NCBI RefSeq assembly: GCF_029937755.1
Contig: NZ_JAPYPG010000001.1
Span: 806,001-870,000 of the forward strand
Direction of reading: 5' to 3'
Length of the DNA stretch: 64,000 nucleotides
DNA from: Henriciella sp.
GTDB taxonomy: Bacteria > Pseudomonadota > Alphaproteobacteria > Caulobacterales > Hyphomonadaceae
The position numbers were made by a program, and so were the translations under genes. This document shows, one piece after another, positions 17,866 through 25,824 of this stretch. The notes beneath the pieces were generated by a model that was not told where the DNA came from, made no database searches, and saw nothing but the letters and a program-made list of their open reading frames with translations. Numbering within the stretch: the stretch's first letter is position 1; every line of letters begins with the position of its first letter.

Positions 17866-18879
17866 ATGGAGAGAAAAACAGTATTTGTGATCGGAGCGGG
17901 CGCTAGCGCTGAATTTGGACTACCCGTGGGGTCCGGCCTTCAGAACCGAATCTCTAAACTGGTCGATATTCGTTTTGAAGACGGACTTAGAATATGCTCC
18001 GGCGATCACGATATCTATCAGGCATGTAAGCGCCAAGGCGGCAACCCAAATGAGTTCCTGTATGCTGGCTGGCGTATTCGCGATGGTGTAAAATTAACTG
18101 ACTCAATCGACAACTTTCTCGACAAACATCACGAAGACCAGAAGGTGCGATTCATAGGAAAGCTGGGCATAGCTCGTGCCATTTCAGAGGCGGAGGGTAA
18201 GAGCAAGCTCGCTGGAACACGTCACAAGCCTGATGACACTTCGTACATGAATCAAGTCAATGGCACTTGGGTTCATGAGCTATTCAAACATCTGCAACGT
18301 GCTGTACGTAAGGAGGACGTTGAGCAGATATTCTCGAACGTTTCGTTCGTCATTTTCAATTATGATCGGTGTGTAGAAAAATATCTAAGAACGGCTGTCC
18401 AGCTTGCATATTCCATTGATGAGAGTCTGGCTGAGCAAATCGTCCGTGAAGCAAATATCTTTCATCCGTACGGTACCATTGGAAACTTGCCGGGGCGACA
18501 GCTAGGTAATGGCCCACAAGTCTCTTTTGGCGAAAATGGGCGGCTAGAAAGCATGGCTTCTAATCTCAGTACTTATACTGAGGAAATCGAAAATAAGGAT
18601 CTCTTGGCCTCTATAAGGAGCCGCGTAGGAGAAGCCGAGCAACTATGCTTTTTAGGCTTCTCCTACCAACCACAAAACATGGAGCTGCTAACTCCTGAAG
18701 TGCTCCCGGTAAGTAAGCGAATACTTGGAACGGCGTTCGGGATATCAGAGTTCAATCGAGCTGAGATCGAAAGCGACCTGCGTGCGAGATTTCAGACGCC
18801 AATAGGTGATACCCGCATAAGGCTGCATCAAGGTAAATGTGCAGACCTTATGCGTGATTTCGGACGAGCATTTGACTGA
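17866..18879 (+). CDS. SIR2-like domain protein, possible stand-alone NADase/defence gene
   Basis: A 337-residue protein with the order of motifs seen in SIR2-like NAD-binding proteins: GAGASAEFGLP at 10-20 (nucleotide loop), SIDNFL at 80-85, FNYD at 164-167 (the asparagine contacts the nicotinamide ribose), HPYG at 200-203 (position of the catalytic histidine) and LGFSY at 263-267. No second domain or partner is fused. The gene is clearly AT-richer than its neighbours, with codons such as AGA, ATA and TTA that are rare nearby, which suggests horizontal acquisition. It ends one base before the convergent oxidoreductase. TACAAT (17855-17860) lies so close to the ATG that the message may be leaderless. 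Anti-phage NAD depletion is inference. Confidence 0.78.
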   Translation: MERKTVFVIGAGASAEFGLPVGSGLQNRISKLVDIRFEDGLRICSGDHDIYQACKRQGGNPNEFLYAGWRIRDGVKLTDSIDNFLDKHHEDQKVRFIGKLGIARAISEAEGKSKLAGTRHKPDDTSYMNQVNGTWVHELFKHLQRAVRKEDVEQIFSNVSFVIFNYDRCVEKYLRTAVQLAYSIDESLAEQIVREANIFHPYGTIGNLPGRQLGNGPQVSFGENGRLESMASNLSTYTEEIENKDLLASIRSRVGEAEQLCFLGFSYQPQNMELLTPEVLPVSKRILGTAFGISEFNRAEIESDLRARFQTPIGDTRIRLHQGKCADLMRDFGRAFD

Positions 18880-19872
18880 TTAAACCGTCACAACCACCTT
18901 CCCCTTGGCGCGGCGTTCCATCAGCTCGGTGATGGCGTCGGGGCCTTTTTCCAGCGGGTAGGTGTTGGAGATGTGGGGCTTGATCTTGCCCTGCTCATAG
19001 AGCGCGAAGATCTCCTTGATGTTTTCCTCGTTCGCCTGCGGGTCACGCGCCACAGCCGCGCCCCAGAAGACGCCGACAATGTTGCAGGATTTCAGCAGGG
19101 TGAGGTTGAGCGGCATTTTCGGGATGCCGGCCGGGAAGCCGATGACAAGGAAGCGCCCGTCCCAGTTCATCGCGCGCAGGGCCGGTTCGGCATAGTCACC
19201 GCCGACACCGTCATAGATGACATCGACACCGCCGCCGCCAAGCTCCTTGATCTTGTCGGAGAGGGCTTTCTGGTCGGCCTTTTCCAGCGGGCCGCGCGGA
19301 TAGACGAGGCCTTTCTTCGCGCCTTTTTCCATGGCGAGATCGACCTTGTCCTGGCTGGAGGCGGCTGCGATCACTTCCATGCCCATGGCGGCCCCAAGCT
19401 CGACAGCGGCAAGGCCGACACCCCCGGCCGCGCCGAGGACGAGCAGGCTTTCGCCCGGCTTGCAGTTCCCGCGATCCTTCAGGGCATAGTAGGATGTGCC
19501 ATAGGTCATCAGCAGGGCAGCAGCTTCCTCGAACGACATGGCGTCCGGAAAGGCACGCACGCGGGCCTGATCGACCACGGCCTCTTCGGCCATGCCGCCC
19601 CAGCCGATCGAGCCCATGACGCGGTCACCGACCTTGAACTTGGTCACTTCCGGGCCGACCGCCTTCACGATGCCCGAGATTTCGCCGCCCGGGGAGAAGG
19701 GGCGTTCGGGCTTGAACTGGTACTGGTCCTGGATGATCAGCACGTCCGGATAGTTCACACCGATGGCTTTCACGTCGATGACGACGTCACCCTTGCCGGG
19801 CTCCGGGGTTGGCACATCCTCGAGGACGAGCGTTTCGGGGCCGCCGGGCGTCTTTGACAGTAGGGCTTTCAT
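18880..19872 (-). CDS. NADPH:quinone oxidoreductase-family protein (MDR superfamily)
   Basis: A 330-residue zinc-free medium-chain reductase. The catalytic domain starts MKALLSKTPGGPETLVLEDV; NYPDVLIIQDQYQ is the substrate-side region and LGAAGGVGLAAVELGAAMG (around 146-164) is the Rossmann motif. Zinc-binding cysteines of the alcohol dehydrogenases are absent. Such enzymes reduce quinones or enoyl compounds with NADPH. An AGAGGAA sequence precedes the ATG. Its 3' end directly abuts the SIR2-like gene, which is convergent. A 294-codon antisense open frame is a shadow. Confidence 0.9.
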   Translation of the reverse strand: MKALLSKTPGGPETLVLEDVPTPEPGKGDVVIDVKAIGVNYPDVLIIQDQYQFKPERPFSPGGEISGIVKAVGPEVTKFKVGDRVMGSIGWGGMAEEAVVDQARVRAFPDAMSFEEAAALLMTYGTSYYALKDRGNCKPGESLLVLGAAGGVGLAAVELGAAMGMEVIAAASSQDKVDLAMEKGAKKGLVYPRGPLEKADQKALSDKIKELGGGGVDVIYDGVGGDYAEPALRAMNWDGRFLVIGFPAGIPKMPLNLTLLKSCNIVGVFWGAAVARDPQANEENIKEIFALYEQGKIKPHISNTYPLEKGPDAITELMERRAKGKVVVTV

Positions 19873-19994
19873 GGGCGTGTTCCTCTTGCACTTTATGCTG
19901 TGTGGCTACATTGACGTCGCGAACCTATCCGTGGCACCGGCCCCTGTGAAGCGTTACGTGGCGAAAAACGGACGCGGTCTGACAAAGGTGTAGA

Positions 19995-20867
19995 ATGGCA
20001 AAGAGCTGGGCGCTTGCACTGCATGGTGGGGCTGGTCCCCTGAGAGACCTCGACCATGCCCGCTCCGAGCGCCATATGGCGGGCCTGCTGCGCGAGGGCG
20101 AAACGCGCCTTGCCCGCGGGGAGCCTGCGCTGGACGTGGTGCACAAGCTGGTCGTTGCGCTTGAGGAATGCGGCTTTCACATTGCCGGCAAGGGGTCATC
20201 GCCCAACGCCATCGGCCAGTGGGAGCTCGATGCAGCGATCATGGACGGGCGCTCGCGCAATGCCGGGGCCGTGGCCTCGCTGCGCGGCTACAAGAGCCCG
20301 ATCACGGCCGCCCGCCTCGTCATGGAAGAGACGCCGCACGTCCTGATTATTGGCAAGGGCGCGGCGATGATAGCCCGCGACCACAAGCTAGACCGCGTGC
20401 ACAGCCCGAAGAATTACTACACCCCGGTGATCAAGCGCCCGGTGAAGAAGGGTGAGCTTGCCCATGGCACGGTCGGGGCGGTTGCGCTCGACCAGCATGG
20501 ACGGCTGGCGGCGGCGACCTCGACCGGCGGGCTGCTCGGCAAGACGCCGGGCCGGGTGGGCGATACGCCGATCATCGGTGCAGGCCTCTGGGCCGATGAG
20601 CGGGTGGCGGTCTGCTGTACCGGGCAGGGCGAATACTTCTTGCGCACCAATGCGGCGGCCGATGTCTCATCCCGCGTGCGCTATGCGCGACAGGGTTTGA
20701 AAGAAGCCGTGGATGGCTCGCTGGAGGATCTCAACCTGCTCGGCGGCGATGGCGGCATGATTGCCATCGACGTGCTCGGCCATGTCGAGGCGGTGTTCAC
20801 CTCCGACACGATGAAGCGCGGCGTCGTGACGAGCGCCGGGCGGTTCGACGTGGCGACGATGCGATGA
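19995..20867 (+). CDS. Isoaspartyl peptidase/L-asparaginase (Ntn hydrolase)
   Basis: A 290-residue type 2 asparaginase. The N terminus ALHGGAGP is typical, and HGTVGAVALD at 157-166 contains T159, which becomes the new N-terminal nucleophile after autocleavage. GGLLGKTPGRVGDTPIIGAG (178-197) is the substrate-binding strand. Members split L-asparagine or isoaspartyl dipeptides formed by protein damage. It begins a plus-strand series: the next gene overlaps it by 4 bases. Length is close to the usual 290-320 residues. No signal peptide, so cytoplasmic. Confidence 0.92.
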   Translation: MAKSWALALHGGAGPLRDLDHARSERHMAGLLREGETRLARGEPALDVVHKLVVALEECGFHIAGKGSSPNAIGQWELDAAIMDGRSRNAGAVASLRGYKSPITAARLVMEETPHVLIIGKGAAMIARDHKLDRVHSPKNYYTPVIKRPVKKGELAHGTVGAVALDQHGRLAAATSTGGLLGKTPGRVGDTPIIGAGLWADERVAVCCTGQGEYFLRTNAAADVSSRVRYARQGLKEAVDGSLEDLNLLGGDGGMIAIDVLGHVEAVFTSDTMKRGVVTSAGRFDVATMR

Positions 20868-21208
20868 GCCAGCACGATCTCGTCTTCTTTATCGTGGGGC
20901 TGGTTGTGTTCTTCGGCTTCGCGCTGGCGGTCCAGATGCGGATTCTGGCCGGCATTGCGCTGAAGCGGGCGGCGAAGGCGAAGTATGATGACCTCGCCGA
21001 TGCTCCGGCACGCTTTGCCGTTGCTGCGGCGGTGAATGGGCAGGACCTGGAGGCCGGGGATTCCATGGCCGACGCGTCGATATGGCTGGCTCAGGAGTAT
21101 CCCCGCGCGATCGCTCATATAAGGCTCGCGCGGAAGGCGACGATGGGGCTGGGCGCCCTGCTGCTGCTGATCGTGGTGGCCTGGCGGTTTACCGGCGGGG
21201 AGGGCTAG
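20864..21208 (+). CDS. Small membrane protein of unknown function
   Basis: A 114-residue protein with a transmembrane helix at each end (about 6-28 and 91-108) and a soluble middle containing KRAAKAKYDDLADAPARFAV and ASIWLAQEYPRAIAHIRLARK. The start ATG overlaps the stop of the asparaginase gene by four bases (ATGA), and the methyltransferase gene begins two bases after its stop, so all are probably translated from one message. I do not recognise a family. The tight packing supports a real gene. Confidence 0.75.
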   Translation: MSQHDLVFFIVGLVVFFGFALAVQMRILAGIALKRAAKAKYDDLADAPARFAVAAAVNGQDLEAGDSMADASIWLAQEYPRAIAHIRLARKATMGLGALLLLIVVAWRFTGGEG

Positions 21209-21210
21209 CG

Positions 21211-21699
21211 ATGTCGATGCGGGGCTATTTCGCAATCGGGGCGGAGGGCATTTCCAAGCCGATGAACCTTGGCGCCCTGATGCGTACCGCGAATGCCTTC
21301 GGGGCGAGCTTCGTCTTTTCCGTCGGCGCCGAGCCGAAGCTGAAGGTCGCCTACAAGGCCGATACGTCGAAGACGTTCGAGAGCGTGCCGTATTATCAGT
21401 GGGATGCGATCAGCGACATGGCCTTCCCGAAGGGCTGCCAGCTGGTCGGTATCGAGCTGACCGAGGATGCGATCACGCTGCCCGAGTTCAAGCATCCCAA
21501 GGCGGCGGCCTATGTGCTGGGCCGTGAGCGCGGGGACCTGTCGCCGGAGATGCTGGCGAAGTGCGACCATGTCGTGAAGATTCCGACCAGATTCTGCATC
21601 AATGTCAGCCTCGCCGGCGCGCTCGTCATGTATGACCGGGTGCTGTCCATGGGGAGTTTCCGCGACCGGCCCGTCATGCCGGGTGGGCCGAAAGCATAA
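21211..21699 (+). CDS. SPOUT-class (TrmH-family) RNA methyltransferase
   Basis: A 162-residue knotted methyltransferase with the three SpoU motifs: NLGALMRTANAFG at 19-31, LGRERGDLS at 103-111 and INVSLAGALVMYD at 130-142. R25 in motif 1 and the N/S of motif 3 are the usual catalytic and AdoMet-binding positions. The substrate (tRNA or rRNA 2'-O-ribose) cannot be told; the lack of an N-terminal RNA-binding extension makes it resemble TrmL/TrmH-type short enzymes. The frame is open 43 codons upstream, but ATG at 21211 follows the previous stop by two bases. It is followed closely by folP. Confidence 0.88.
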   Translation: MSMRGYFAIGAEGISKPMNLGALMRTANAFGASFVFSVGAEPKLKVAYKADTSKTFESVPYYQWDAISDMAFPKGCQLVGIELTEDAITLPEFKHPKAAAYVLGRERGDLSPEMLAKCDHVVKIPTRFCINVSLAGALVMYDRVLSMGSFRDRPVMPGGPKA

Positions 21700-21703
21700 G
21701 GCC

Positions 21704-22537
21704 ATGAGACACGAAGATCGTATCCGCCTGAGAGACGAATTGCTGGCCGAGGCGCGGCAGCGGACGCTGATCATGGGCATTCTCAACGTGACGCCCGACA
21801 GCTTCTCCGATGGTGGTGCGCATGACGGATACGAGGAGGCGCTGGCGCATGCCAGCCTGATGGTCGCCGAGGGGGCCGACATCATCGATATTGGCGGGGA
21901 ATCGACCCGCCCGGGAGCGGTGGCGGTCAGCGAGGCGGAGGAACTGGCGCGGACGATTCCCGTCGTAAAGGCTGTCGCCGGGCCGGACCGGAAGCCCGTT
22001 TCCATCGACACCTACAAGGCCGGCGTCGCGCGCGCGGCCTGCGAGGCAGGCGCGGTCATCATCAATGACGTCACGGGCATGTCCGATCCGGGCATCGTTG
22101 CGGCCGCCGCAGAGACCGGCGCCGCCTATGTGCTGACCTATCATCGCGGCGCAAAGGACCCGGAGGTCGATGCAGCGAAGGAGATGCTCTCCTTCTTCGA
22201 GCGCGCCATCGAGCAGTGCGAGGCCGATGGCCTGCCGCGCGAGCATATCATCCTCGATCCGGGCGTCGGCTTCGCGAAGAGTTATGAGCAGAATTTCCAG
22301 GTGCTGGGCGCGGTCGACGGGCTGGTGCGCACGGGGCTGCCGGTGCTGATCGGCGTCTCGCGCAAATCCTTCATCGGCAAGCTTTACGGCAATGAGGTTG
22401 GCGAACGGCTCACCGGTTCACTGGCCGCAGCCCTCGACAGCGTGCGCCGGGGCGCGCATATGCTGCGCGTCCATGATGTCGCCGAGCACAAACAGGCGAT
22501 CCAGATGTGGGAGGCGATCGAACATGCGGCGCACTGA
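21704..22537 (+). CDS. folP: Dihydropteroate synthase
   Basis: A 277-residue TIM-barrel enzyme joining 6-hydroxymethyl-dihydropterin diphosphate to p-aminobenzoate. MGILNVTPDSFSDGG near the N terminus binds the pterin diphosphate, IIDIGGESTRPGA follows and GVSRKSFIGKL lies near the C terminus; all are standard DHPS signatures. It begins 4 bases after the methyltransferase stop and its end overlaps folB by 14 bases. With folB and folK it forms a compact folate operon. The open frame extends upstream into the methyltransferase, but ATG at 21704 gives the family length. Confidence 0.96.
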   Translation: MRHEDRIRLRDELLAEARQRTLIMGILNVTPDSFSDGGAHDGYEEALAHASLMVAEGADIIDIGGESTRPGAVAVSEAEELARTIPVVKAVAGPDRKPVSIDTYKAGVARAACEAGAVIINDVTGMSDPGIVAAAAETGAAYVLTYHRGAKDPEVDAAKEMLSFFERAIEQCEADGLPREHIILDPGVGFAKSYEQNFQVLGAVDGLVRTGLPVLIGVSRKSFIGKLYGNEVGERLTGSLAAALDSVRRGAHMLRVHDVAEHKQAIQMWEAIEHAAH

Positions 22538-22895
22538 GCGGGTCTTTGTCGAGAATCTCGGCATTCACGGCTTTCACGGCCTGATCAAGGAAGAGAAGAC
22601 CCTCGGGCAGAAATTCTATGCCGACATCGAGTGCCTCGTCGCGCGCGACGGGCCGCCATCGGACACGATGGGCGATGCCGTCGATTACGGGAAGCTCTGT
22701 GACCTCGCCCACGACATCTCCGCCAGCGGACCGTTCAATCTTGTCGAGACGCTGGCCGAGCGCATCGGCCACGGCGTGATGGAGACCTTTCCGCTGGTGA
22801 AGAGCGTCCGCGTGCGCATCCGCAAGCCGAACGCCCCGATCCGGCATTTCCTCGATCATGTCGGGGTCGAGATCACGCTGGAACGCGATGCCTGA
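22524..22895 (+). CDS. folB: Dihydroneopterin aldolase
   Basis: A 123-residue enzyme producing 6-hydroxymethyl-dihydropterin from dihydroneopterin. VFVENLGIHGFHGLIKEEK at the N terminus and the later DYGKLCDLAH and LVETLAERI contain the conserved pterin-binding glutamate and the catalytic-lysine region (RIRKPNAPI). It starts inside the end of folP (14-base overlap) and overlaps folK by 8 bases, so translation is coupled across the operon. The upstream 44-codon extension of the frame lies wholly within folP and was dropped. Confidence 0.94.
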   Translation: MRRTERVFVENLGIHGFHGLIKEEKTLGQKFYADIECLVARDGPPSDTMGDAVDYGKLCDLAHDISASGPFNLVETLAERIGHGVMETFPLVKSVRVRIRKPNAPIRHFLDHVGVEITLERDA

Positions 22896-23370
22896 AGCCG
22901 CTCTGGCCTTCGGCTCCAATCTCGGTGATAGCCGCATGATGATCGAACGGGCGGTTACCGCGCTCGACACCATGCAGGCGATCCGTGTCACCCGCGTCTC
23001 ATCCTTTTACCACACGCCGCCCTGGGGTGTCGAAGCGCAGCCGGATTTCGTGAATGCCTGCGCGCTGATCGAGACCTGTTATTCCCCGGAAGACCTGTTG
23101 GCGGCCTGCAAGGACCTCGAAAAGGCGCTTGGCCGTGAAGAGGCGGTGCGCTGGGGCCCGCGGCTGATCGATATCGATGTGCTCTGGATGGGTGGCGAGA
23201 CGCGTGACAGCGAGACGCTCACCCTGCCGCACCCCCGCATGACGGAGCGGACGTTCGTCCTGGTGCCATTGGCGGAGATTGCGCCGGATATCGAGATTGG
23301 CGGGATGAGTGTGCAGGGGCACCTTGAGGGCTTGCCCGATGAGGCTTCACAGGTCGAGAAGTTGCGCTAG
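22888..23370 (+). CDS. folK: 2-amino-4-hydroxy-6-hydroxymethyldihydropteridine diphosphokinase
   Basis: A 160-residue HPPK that transfers pyrophosphate from ATP to 6-hydroxymethyl-dihydropterin, the step before FolP. ALAFGSNLGD at the start, SSFYHTPPWGV, the signature RWGPRLIDIDVLW and LPHPRMTERTFVLVPLAEIAP are all present in order. The start was placed at ATG 22888, overlapping folB by 8 bases. It is the last gene of folP-folB-folK. Directly after it come dense palindromes that may end the transcript. Confidence 0.95.
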   Translation: MPEAALAFGSNLGDSRMMIERAVTALDTMQAIRVTRVSSFYHTPPWGVEAQPDFVNACALIETCYSPEDLLAACKDLEKALGREEAVRWGPRLIDIDVLWMGGETRDSETLTLPHPRMTERTFVLVPLAEIAPDIEIGGMSVQGHLEGLPDEASQVEKLR

Positions 23371-23391
23371 CGCCCCCTCCGCCTGCCGGCA

Positions 23392-23474
23392 CCTCCCCCG
23401 TGAACGGGGGAGGAACCTTGCGGCCAGGTTTTCTCTTTCCCCCGCCAGTGGGGGAAGAGGCCCGCGAATGCGGG
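23392..23474. repeat. Cluster of three palindromes downstream of folK (REP-like)
   Basis: Three inverted repeats lie head to tail. The first is perfect, CCTCCCCCGT (23392-23401) with ACGGGGGAGG (23404-23413). The second is slightly bulged, arms 23433-23443 and 23450-23460. The third is short, CCCGC (23461-23465) with GCGGG (23470-23474). None is followed by a T run. The remaining bases from 23475 to 23577 show no gene. The cluster resembles dispersed extragenic palindromes and may also stabilise or end the folate operon message. Confidence 0.65.
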
Positions 23475-23577
23475 TCGAAGGGGGCCAGCGGATATACTCC
23501 GCCACTCACCCAAAGGTGTTCCCAAAACCTGATTGTCCTGAAAAAATCCCAGCCCGTCTGCGACGGACATCTTTCTG

Positions 23578-23697
23578 CTAGCCGTTATAGATAGAGCCAG
23601 CGGGTGCGAAGGCCATGATCATCGTGACCGCGGCGAGAAAGCCGAGGACGGCGAGGCTGAACCCTTTCGCGAGGAGCTGCGTGATTTGCATAGCCAT
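23578..23697 (-). CDS. Small (39-residue) single-pass membrane protein
   Basis: This short frame starts MAMQITQLLAKGFSLAVLGF and ends APAGSIYNG. Residues 12-32 form one hydrophobic helix, preceded by a lysine. GGAAG lies five bases before the ATG, a good ribosome-binding site. Upstream on the same strand, GGAAC (23798-23794) is followed 17 bases later by TGTT (23776-23773), one mismatch from the EcfG consensus, which would give a leader of about 75 bases. I do not recognise the protein. Support comes from the site, the clean hydrophobic segment and an otherwise unexplained gap of almost 490 bases. Confidence 0.55.
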   Translation of the reverse strand: MAMQITQLLAKGFSLAVLGFLAAVTMIMAFAPAGSIYNG

Positions 23698-23772
23698 TGT
23701 CACTTCCTGCGTATTTGACCCCTGAGGGGCTCGTTCTTCATGCGAGCCTAGATGGGGTCATATCGTGCAAAG

Positions 23773-23798
23773 AACATGCTCGTTCTCGAATAGGTTCC
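23773..23798 (-). promoter_or_regulatory. Near-consensus EcfG-type promoter before the 39-residue protein
   Basis: On the minus strand GGAAC (23798-23794) is separated by 17 bases from TGTT (23776-23773). The general stress consensus is GGAAC-N16/17-CGTT, so one base of the -10 differs. An inverted repeat AGAAC/GTTCT (23771-23775 and 23782-23786) overlaps the -10. It could serve only the small ORF at 23578-23697. Confidence 0.4.
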
Positions 23799-23858
23799 AT
23801 GTCAGGCCGGAATGGGGCGGTTTTCGGGCGGTTAACGGAAAATGAATGGCGCCGCTGC

Positions 23859-24665
23859 TTATGGAGCAAGTCCGGCATCCTTCACCGCATCCTGATAGGA
23901 GCGTGAGACCGGCACATCGTCACCGGATTTCAGCGTCAGCATGATCTTGCCGCCATCGCGGCGTGCCGATTTGATCCCGCCGCGGGACACCCACCAGGAG
24001 CGGTGGACGCGCAAACCATCGACGCTCGCCAGTTCGCGTTCGGCATCCGACAGGCGCATCAGGATAAGATCGCTGCCGAGGCTGGTATGGACACGAAGGT
24101 AATGGTCTTCGGACGAAATCGCCCAGAGATCGGCGGTGCGATACTTGACCGGCAGGCGTTCGAGGAAGCCGTTCACCGCATCGCGGTCATCCACCCGGTG
24201 GGCAAAGTCCGGTCCGGCGACGTTGAAAGCCCGGCTCAGCGTGTAGCCGAGAAGGGTCATGGCGACCGAAATCACCAGCACATAGCCATACAGGACGATC
24301 AAAGGCCCGCCGCCGACACTGATATAGCCGCCTGAGAAGAATTCGAGCGCCAACATGACCGCGAGAACACCGGCGGCGGTGATCAGCGATGTTATGATGA
24401 TCATCAGCCAGGCCGGGCCTTCGGGGTGGAGCTTGTAGTAGGCCCAGACGGTTGCCTCACCGATGATCGAGCCGGTGATGATCAGCACGAACCAGAAGCC
24501 GAAAATTAGCCAGAGCGGGGCGTCGAGACTCGTTCCGAAAGGCCGCAGAAAGGCCAGGAACAGGGCGACCCCTGTCAGGATGGCGAGTTCACGCGCCCGC
24601 TTCTTCCAGTCGATGGCGATACGCAAGCGGAACTCCCTCAGCCATTCACGTTTCGCGAATGACAT
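23859..24665 (-). CDS. LytTR-domain DNA-binding protein with membrane N terminus
   Basis: About 268 residues. Four hydrophobic segments occupy the first two thirds (starting at ELAILTGVALFLAFLRPFG, APLWLIFGFWFVLIITGSII, WLMIIITSLITAAGVLAVML and GPLIVLYGYVLVISVAM). The last 100 residues form a LytTR domain: SSEDHYLRVHTSLGSDLILMRLSDAE, then VHRSWWVSRGGIKSARR. Membrane-bound LytTR proteins regulate transcription directly without a receiver domain. The start is uncertain: ATG codons at 24704, 24695, 24674 and 24665 are all in frame, none with a strong ribosome-binding site. The longer frame back to 25034 runs over the divergent DUF2141 gene and is not real. Confidence 0.82.
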   Translation of the reverse strand: MSFAKREWLREFRLRIAIDWKKRARELAILTGVALFLAFLRPFGTSLDAPLWLIFGFWFVLIITGSIIGEATVWAYYKLHPEGPAWLMIIITSLITAAGVLAVMLALEFFSGGYISVGGGPLIVLYGYVLVISVAMTLLGYTLSRAFNVAGPDFAHRVDDRDAVNGFLERLPVKYRTADLWAISSEDHYLRVHTSLGSDLILMRLSDAERELASVDGLRVHRSWWVSRGGIKSARRDGGKIMLTLKSGDDVPVSRSYQDAVKDAGLAP

Positions 24666-24792
24666 TGGCGTCATTTGGCGAAGGATTCCAGCCATTTGAC
24701 GCATCCCGGCTCGCAGCCAGCAGAGCCGTTCGCCAGTCTCCGGTTGTCGGCAGCGACCTGCCGCCAGTCCTATACAGATTACGGAGACCCTC

Positions 24793-25209
24793 ATGAAACG
24801 TATCGCAACCATCCTTGGCCTCGCGGCCTGTTTTTGCCCCGCAGCCTGGGCCGCGAGCCTCGACCTTACCGTCACCGATGTGGACACCGCAGAGGGGGCC
24901 GTGCGGGTGGCCGTGTTCGACAGCCAGCAGGGCTGGAAAGACAATACCGTCATCAAGGCGGCCGAGGTGGATGCCGAGACCGGCAGCGTCACGCTTACGA
25001 TTGACGGCCTGGAGCCCGGCGAGATCGGCATCAAGCTCTATCACGATGTCGATGGCGACGGAGACCTCGACACGCGCGGTTTCGGCATTCCGACAGAGCC
25101 TTACGGCTTTTCCAATGATGCGCCGGTGCGCTTCGGCCCGCCCGCATGGAAGAAAGCGAAGTTCGCGCTGGGCGACGGCGCCAACACCCACACGATCAAG
25201 CTGCGCTAG
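24793..25209 (+). CDS. DUF2141 secreted protein
   Basis: A 138-residue protein with a signal peptide (MKRIATILGLAACFCPAAWA, cleavage before ASLDLTV). The mature part is a predicted beta-sandwich of the DUF2141 family: GAVRVAVFDSQQGW, then the characteristic IKLYHDVDGDGDLDTRGFGIPTEPYGFSNDA, in which DVDGDGDLD looks like a calcium-binding loop. Function of the family is not established; members are periplasmic or extracellular. It starts about 130 bases from the divergent LytTR gene, which could control it, and precedes the DUF2306 gene by 37 bases. Confidence 0.9.
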   Translation: MKRIATILGLAACFCPAAWAASLDLTVTDVDTAEGAVRVAVFDSQQGWKDNTVIKAAEVDAETGSVTLTIDGLEPGEIGIKLYHDVDGDGDLDTRGFGIPTEPYGFSNDAPVRFGPPAWKKAKFALGDGANTHTIKLR

Positions 25210-25246
25210 CCGCGCCCCCTGCAGTCTGCTGCCCGGAGAAAGACCC

Positions 25247-25795
25247 ATGAGCCTGACGGACGTTTCCTCCCGCCCGACACTGAAATCCCGCCTTGGCCGG
25301 ATCTCGAAGAATACCTGGGTGATTTCGATCGCGCTGGTCGTTTATGCCGCGCTGAGCACGGCGATCCTCTTGCATTTCCAGGCCGTTCCGCGCTTTCGGA
25401 TTGACTTGTCACCCCTTCTGAATGCCGGCACAGCCATCCTCGTTCATGTCAGCGCGGCCGTCGTGACGCTACTGGTCGGGACCGTGCTCATGTTCGCTCC
25501 GAAAGGCTTTCGCCTGCATCGCACGCTCGGCTGGACATGGGTCATCGCGATGGCGGTGACGGCGGGCTCGTCCTTTTTCATCACGATGATCTTCGAGACC
25601 CATTTCAGCCCCATCCACGCCCTCTCCGCCTGGACGATGATCGGCCTGCCCATGGGCATTGCCGCAATCCGCCGGAAGGATGTGGCCAGGCACCGGAAGG
25701 AGATGACGGGCATGTTTGTCGGCGCAATGCTGGTTGCGGGCCTCTTCTCGCTCTTGCCGGGGCGGCTGATGTGGGACGTTTTCTTTGCCACCTGA
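25247..25795 (+). CDS. DUF2306-type membrane protein
   Basis: A 182-residue integral membrane protein with four hydrophobic helices (starting near residues 24, 58, 91 and 124) and several conserved histidines: the second helix contains a His (ILVHVSAAVV), GFRLHRTLGWTWV precedes the third, FSPIHALSAWTMI follows and KDVARHRKEMTG lies in a loop. This pattern fits DUF2306 proteins, suspected heme- or quinone-related. GGAGA lies 8 bases before the ATG at 25247. It follows the DUF2141 gene and ends before a clear terminator, so the two probably form an operon. Confidence 0.8.
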   Translation: MSLTDVSSRPTLKSRLGRISKNTWVISIALVVYAALSTAILLHFQAVPRFRIDLSPLLNAGTAILVHVSAAVVTLLVGTVLMFAPKGFRLHRTLGWTWVIAMAVTAGSSFFITMIFETHFSPIHALSAWTMIGLPMGIAAIRRKDVARHRKEMTGMFVGAMLVAGLFSLLPGRLMWDVFFAT

Positions 25796-25824
25796 GCCAG
25801 TTCTGCCCTTTCGGACCTTGGCGA

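Noticed and set aside
18973-19857. 294-codon open frame on the plus strand
   Set aside because: Antisense to the quinone oxidoreductase gene, with no homology-like motif.
24666-25034. N-terminal extension of the LytTR gene by about 120 codons
   Set aside because: It would overlap the divergent DUF2141 gene, which has its own signal peptide, and the extension lacks protein-like character.
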